Source: Apostichopus japonicus (Eukaryota; Echinodermata; Holothuroidea; Aspidochirotida; Stichopodidae). From it: a stretch of DNA of 64,000 nt. Both the position numbers and the translations under genes were made by a program. This document shows positions 60,528 through 64,000 of the stretch, in pieces (position 1 is the first letter of the stretch; every line of letters begins with the position of its first letter). A model generated the notes under the pieces. The model did not search any database. It worked only from the letters and a program-made list of their open reading frames with translations, and was not told where the DNA came from. The stretch spans positions 383,501-447,500 of the forward strand of contig NC_092580.1 in the NCBI RefSeq assembly GCF_037975245.1, read 5' to 3'.

Positions 60528-61610
60528 ACAGACCCTTTTATCATGCCGACTAGTATTCAGCAATTGGTTGAGCAATATTGTGTGTCTATGTGTAGGACAT
60601 TTTATTTGACCGCATAAGAATCATAACATTTTCAGAAGTCCAACACCTGTTAACAAACAATTTAATAACTTGTTAGTACTTTTATTTTACAATCATTTGG
60701 TCAGCATGGAATGTCATTAGTTGAATCACAGAAACTATATTTGGTAAGTTGAAGCTATGAAGAATCAACAGTGTGTTTTGTTTGTTTACTATTAAAATAG
60801 GAATTAATGGCCAAAGAAGTTCAAAATTCCAAGGCTGCTACTAGTGCTTGAGGGAAGACTGAAAGCAGAAAGAATGCCTAATGACAGAGAAAGAAGACAT
60901 TATACAGACACTGTGTGACTGCATGGTAGGATATACATGGCTAAAATAGGTAAACAGTTTAATACTGTAAACTCACACTATATCATTGCCAAACAGCTCT
61001 CTGAAATCTGAAATAATCACGAGGAGCGATTTAATGCTGCAACGTTACGCTGGAGACCCGACTTGCATTTGACAGATACTAATAGTGGGCCCAACTTACA
61101 ATAAAGTGAGCCTAACAAGTAACTTTGAAACACTTCTTAAGTTCAGGCTCAACCTTGAAACTTATTTTTCGTGACGACCTTCAAAACTTGTTTTGCGACA
61201 AGCTCTGCTAACCTTTCAACCAGAGACAAATAAATCATATTTGCTCACGCTCGAAATGATGCTGATTTAATAGTTGCGCGCAGATTCCTCAACATCATGT
61301 GTATTTACTGCGTTACTAGCGGGGCCCTATGTGGGTGAAAGTGATTTGTATGTGCTTCCTCCTGCACTGCTGACAGCCGCCCGGTCCATACATTTGTATA
61401 TTCCCACCTACGAAAACCAGTGTCTAATATGTTTATGAGCTTGCCGAACGTTACAACATCATACAGAAAGCCATGCCGGACAAAATTATATTTAATAAAA
61501 TAGTAACATATACATTAGTTACTATTTATAAATATATGATATACAAATATGTCATGCATAAACTATATACACGAGGTGTATGAGTAATCTGAATATAAAA
61601 CGGCATTGCT

Positions 61611-61611
<1 letters not shown>
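60528..61611. other. Intergenic stretch, nothing recognised
   Basis: About 1.1 kb with no long ORF, no repeat shared with other parts of the window and no RNA gene recognised. It becomes AT-rich before the microsatellite tract. Confidence 0.5.
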
Positions 61612-61693
<82 letters not shown>

Positions 61694-61779
61694 CTATATC
61701 TATATATATATATATATAGATATATTATAGATATATATTTATCTATATCTATATATATATATTATAGATATATATATTG
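61612..61779. repeat. (TA)n microsatellite with tatc interruptions, copy 1
   Basis: A long alternating ta tract followed by a tctatat / atagatatat pattern. The final part, from about 61,715, is nearly the same as 62,845-62,907. Both lead into an identical stretch beginning gtaataaacgttaac. Confidence 0.9.
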
Positions 61780-61815
61780 TAATAAACGTTAACTATTACG
61801 AGTCCATTGCTGCTC
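61780..61815 (-). repeat. Shared tail of the Penelope-like copies, copy 2
   Basis: About 36 bp (gtaataaacgttaactatta and following, to ctgctc) are identical to 62,909-62,944. Both lie at the 3' side (minus-strand sense) of a Penelope-like coding fragment and precede a (TA)n tract, so this is probably the element's terminal sequence. Confidence 0.7.
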
Positions 61816-62336
61816 CTTACCTATTTTTAATTTGTCAGCTAGACTTGTGTATTCATTGTCTATTTCGGTGGCGGTGTTGCGGTCCGCATATTTGTATTTC
61901 TAAGGTATGTTTACAGTTAGCAACCCACCATATTTGGCGGGGTCCATCTTGTACATGTTCCTGGTTTTGTCTGCCTCTACGAAGATTTCTTTAGAGGGTG
62001 TGATGTTTTCTATGTCCTTCTTGAGGTTGGACAGGAACTTCTCCATCACTTCCTTGAACTTAATGTTCTCGACCATTTCCAGCATATCGGACTGGAATGA
62101 GACCAACTCCGGGATTTGTGGGGGGACGCATCTGGATTTTAGCCCGTTTGCATCGGTGGTGGCGGTGTTGTCCTCGTCACGGCTGGTGTCACTCGTTTCC
62201 GCATCGGTGTCAGTATCGGCCAGGATGAATAATGCTCTCCATCGCATCCATTTATCAGCTTCTCTGTCATCTCCAGCAGTCTTTTCAAGTATTCTCTAGT
62301 TGATGGCAAAGGAATGTTCTTGCCCGAGTAGTTCAT
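61816..62336 (-). pseudogene. N-terminal fragment of a Penelope-like element ORF
   Basis: The minus-strand ATG at 62,334-62,336 opens [21 protein letters not shown] frameshift near 62,245 leads to MRWRALFILADTDTDAE. Further on are FKEVMEKFLSNLKKDIENI and FVEADKTRNMYKM, a stop at about 61,900, then YADRNTATEIDNEYTSLADK to 61,821. This order (KNIPxP start, RWRA, KDI, ADKTRNxY, ADxNTATEID) is the start of a family of invertebrate reverse-transcriptase ORFs that end in GIY-YIG (from memory). The coding sequence stops at 61,816 where the shared tail begins, so the catalytic RT was deleted. A GTAAGG at the break could instead be a splice donor. It lies downstream of the C-terminal fragment, so it represents a second copy. 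Confidence 0.55.
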
Positions 62337-62339
62337 GTT

Positions 62340-62380
62340 GTATCTGTAATAAAGTATGGGTCACTATTCCACGAACTACC

Positions 62381-62383
<3 letters not shown>
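62340..62383 (-). repeat. Shared leader of the Penelope-like copies
   Basis: On the minus strand, ggtagttcgtggaatagtga and the next bases up to the ATG closely match the sequence after the stop codon of the C-terminal copy (62,966-63,015). The same sequence thus serves as 3' end of one copy and leader of the next, as in the terminal pseudo-LTRs of Penelope-like elements. Confidence 0.6.
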
Positions 62384-62478
<95 letters not shown>

Positions 62479-62479
62479 T
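62384..62479. repeat. (TA)n microsatellite
   Basis: A nearly pure alternating ta tract with two interruptions (tacata). It gives rise to spurious YIYI open frames on both strands. Confidence 0.95.
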
Positions 62480-62532
62480 ATTAGAGAAAACCAGAGAAAT
62501 AAGATATGACTCATAATTGACAAATAAGGAGT

Positions 62533-62592
62533 AAGTTTTAGAAAATCTATTGGAATTTTCGGTCCCCCCTGGGACCTTCGTCAGCAATACTT
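62533..62592 (-). ncRNA. Candidate hammerhead ribozyme (type I-like) of the Penelope-like element
   Basis: On the minus strand the conserved core CTGACGA is followed by an extra A, then a 6-bp stem GGTCCC/GGGACC with a 4-base loop, then GAAA. That is the hammerhead CUGANGA ... stem II ... GAAA order. Flanking AAGTATTG and TAAAACTT can form an 8-position stem I with one mismatch, placing a TTC cleavage triplet before it. Stem III would be short (AAT region). Hammerheads are known in the terminal repeats of Penelope-like elements, and this motif lies exactly between two such copies. Weak points: one extra A between the core and stem II, and a poor stem III. Self-cleavage is not shown. Confidence 0.5.
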
Positions 62593-62627
62593 GGCAGTTG
62601 AATGAGAAGTACAAAATGTGTTTATTA

Positions 62628-62628
62628 C

Positions 62629-62672
<44 letters not shown>
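62628..62672. repeat. (TA)n microsatellite
   Basis: Alternating at tract with one atgtat interruption, just beyond the hammerhead-like motif. Confidence 0.95.
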
Positions 62673-62674
<2 letters not shown>

Positions 62675-62708
62675 AAGACTTCCTCCACTTTTACTTTTGT
62701 GGCAAACA

Positions 62709-62750
62709 AATAAATAAATAAATAAATAATATATATATAATATATATATA

Positions 62751-62805
<55 letters not shown>

Positions 62806-62908
62806 ATATATATATATATATATCTATATATATATATATATATCTATAGATATATTATAGATATATATTTATCTATATATATATATATATATTATAGATG
62901 TATATATT
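62709..62908. repeat. (AATA)n then (TA)n microsatellite, copy 2
   Basis: Five aaat/aata units lead into a long ta tract with tatc/atag interruptions. The last about 60 bp match the end of the tract at 61,612-61,779. Confidence 0.92.
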
Positions 62909-63008
62909 GTAATAAACGTTAACTATTACGAGTCCATTGCTGCTCGGAGTTGTACAGCGATCGTCAGGCCTACTGATCCGTATAAAATATGGGTCGCTAT
63001 TCCATGAA
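62909..63008 (-). repeat. 3' end of the Penelope-like C-terminal copy
   Basis: This is the minus-strand sequence after the TAG at 63,009. It contains the leader-like segment (ggtagttcatggaatagcga, starting just inside the coding end) and the shared tail at 62,909-62,944. It then passes into the (TA)n tract. Confidence 0.6.
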
Positions 63009-63489
63009 CTACCATTTGGGTTTGACACGGCTGGGTGGTTTCCTTTTGTGTCTGTTGCCATGTCTACAGGTAGAGATGAGCTCGCTTCTCTAGTTGAGCG
63101 TGTTGCCTTTGAGGATGGTAATTTGGAGCTTTTCTTTGCAAAGATTGCATAGACCAGAACCAGACTGCCGCTTGTGCATTTGGACTGTGACACAATTTCC
63201 CAGTGTATTGAATATTCAGCTTTTTTCTCCTTGAGTTGCCAGATGTGTTTAGAGAGTTCCGTTTCTTTCTTCTATCGGTCATGTTGGAATGATTTGGTGT
63301 GGTTGTTGTATCTCTTCTTAAATTCTCCGCTCGCGAGGCCTATGTATGACGCGTTGTCGGTTCATGACGTGACTGTGGCTTTGTAAATGACGTCATTAAC
63401 CAAGCAGTTGCCGCGAAGTGGGCAACTGTCTACTTCTCGGCAGTTGCATGTCTTTTCCTGGGTGGGGGGGTTGGCTCGTTTCTTTCATG

Positions 63490-63525
<36 letters not shown>

Positions 63526-64000
63526 GTGACTTGATGATGACTTGAAGATGATGACTTGATGATGACTTGAAGTTGTGTGACTTGATGATCTGTTGCATGT
63601 TTCTCATACAGCTGTAACTTTATTTTGACTGTTGATCTGTTGAAGATTTTGTGTAGCTTGTTGGTCTGTGGGAATTGCTTGTCGATGAGTTTTAGGAAGT
63701 CCGCCGCAAAGTTGGTCTTTACGTTTTTGCTGTATGGGGGGTTGTACCATGTGATTTTTCTTGACCTGCATTTCTTGTTCTGTTTGGTGTCTTCGTTTTC
63801 CTTGTTTTGGTATTTGATAGTATGGTTGTATCCAGCTGACCAGAGGGCATGATTGTAGGTGGGTGCTGCTTTCTTGAATGCATCCTGGTTAGATGATAGA
63901 CCAGAGACTGTTCTTTCGATGGCTGGCGGTATGTTCTTTAGTATTGCGTGCGGGTGGTTCGAGTGTTGGCTTATGTAGATTGGTTCGTTGTTTGGTTTTC
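63009..64000 (-). pseudogene. C-terminal fragment of a Penelope-like element: RT end, Zn knuckle, GIY-YIG
   Basis: Continues beyond the window on the minus strand. From 64,000 downward: KPNNEPIYISQHSNHPHA, ITWYNPPYSKNVKTNFAADF and LIDKQFP...LHKIFNRSTVK, the C-terminal part of the RT region. After a shift comes SYSCMRNMQQIIKSHN. Then follow a Ser-coding minisatellite and a (TA)n tract (63,492-63,600), and the cysteine cluster CNCREVDSCPLRGNC (from 63,448). Next VIYKAT and YIGLASGEFKKRYNNHTKSF form a GIY-YIG nuclease core (Y-I-G at 63,338-63,346). TELSKHIWQLKEK and a CNLC...CRH zinc motif follow, with the TAG at 63,009-63,011. Stops at 63,362-63,364, 63,272-63,274 and 63,090-63,092 plus shifts make it inactive. 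RT followed by GIY-YIG defines Penelope-like elements with endonuclease. Confidence 0.72.
63492..63600. repeat. (TA)n tract and gatgactt minisatellite inside the Penelope-like ORF
   Basis: A ta tract (63,492-63,522) is followed by imperfect copies of gatgacttgatgatgacttga to about 63,592. On the minus strand it lies in the linker between the RT end (KSHNFKSSSS) and the zinc knuckle. The microsatellite has therefore grown inside a former coding linker. Confidence 0.85.

Noticed and set aside
61816-62336. Host gene exon ending at a GTAAGG donor (61,815-61,820)
   Set aside because: The break coincides with the start of the tail shared with the other Penelope-like copy, so internal deletion of an element is the simpler explanation.
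62296-62614. Tyr/Ile repeat proteins from (TA)n tracts
   Set aside because: The YIYIYI frames are translations of microsatellite and overlap on both strands.

Overview
This is eukaryotic, almost certainly metazoan, nuclear DNA. The most likely source is a marine invertebrate, but the sequence does not allow a species call. Evidence: a satellite array of more than 42 kb, many nested DNA transposons with clean target-site duplications, a LINE reverse-transcriptase fragment, a Penelope-like element with a GIY-YIG domain, intron signals next to coding exons, and no bacterial-style operons. No complete intact host gene was found.

Layout. (1) Positions 1 to about 42,377 are one head-to-tail satellite array of 155-157 bp monomers, about 272 copies, running off the left edge. 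It is homogeneous inside, organised in several higher-order periods, and divergent at its right edge. The edge monomers keep tRNA-like polymerase III A and B boxes and a T-arm, so the satellite probably descends from a tRNA-derived SINE. The long reading frames in it arise because 156 is divisible by three. (2) Positions 42,378 to about 61,600 are a mosaic of degenerate mobile elements with a few gene remnants. There are five copies of a short TTAA-type inverted-repeat element, three hAT-like non-autonomous elements with 8-bp target duplications, and a 3.9 kb TA-flanked element with perfect 28-bp inverted repeats. Three damaged copies of a transposase-like gene lie on the minus strand, one LINE fragment and one HNH/His-Me-finger-like ORF on the plus strand. 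Two exons of a P2X7-cytoplasmic-domain (P2RX7_C) gene lie on the minus strand. (3) Positions about 61,600-64,000 hold (TA)n microsatellites and two minus-strand pieces of a Penelope-like retroelement: a C-terminal piece (RT end, Zn knuckle, GIY-YIG) followed by an N-terminal piece. A candidate hammerhead ribozyme lies at their junction, the arrangement expected for tandem Penelope-like copies.

Most notable points: the tRNA/SINE ancestry of the satellite, its nested higher-order structure with datable unequal-exchange scars, the hAT-in-TA-element-in-transposase nest at 52.9-58.4 kb, and the Penelope-like tandem junction with a hammerhead-like motif. All family names come from motifs read by eye; no database search was possible.
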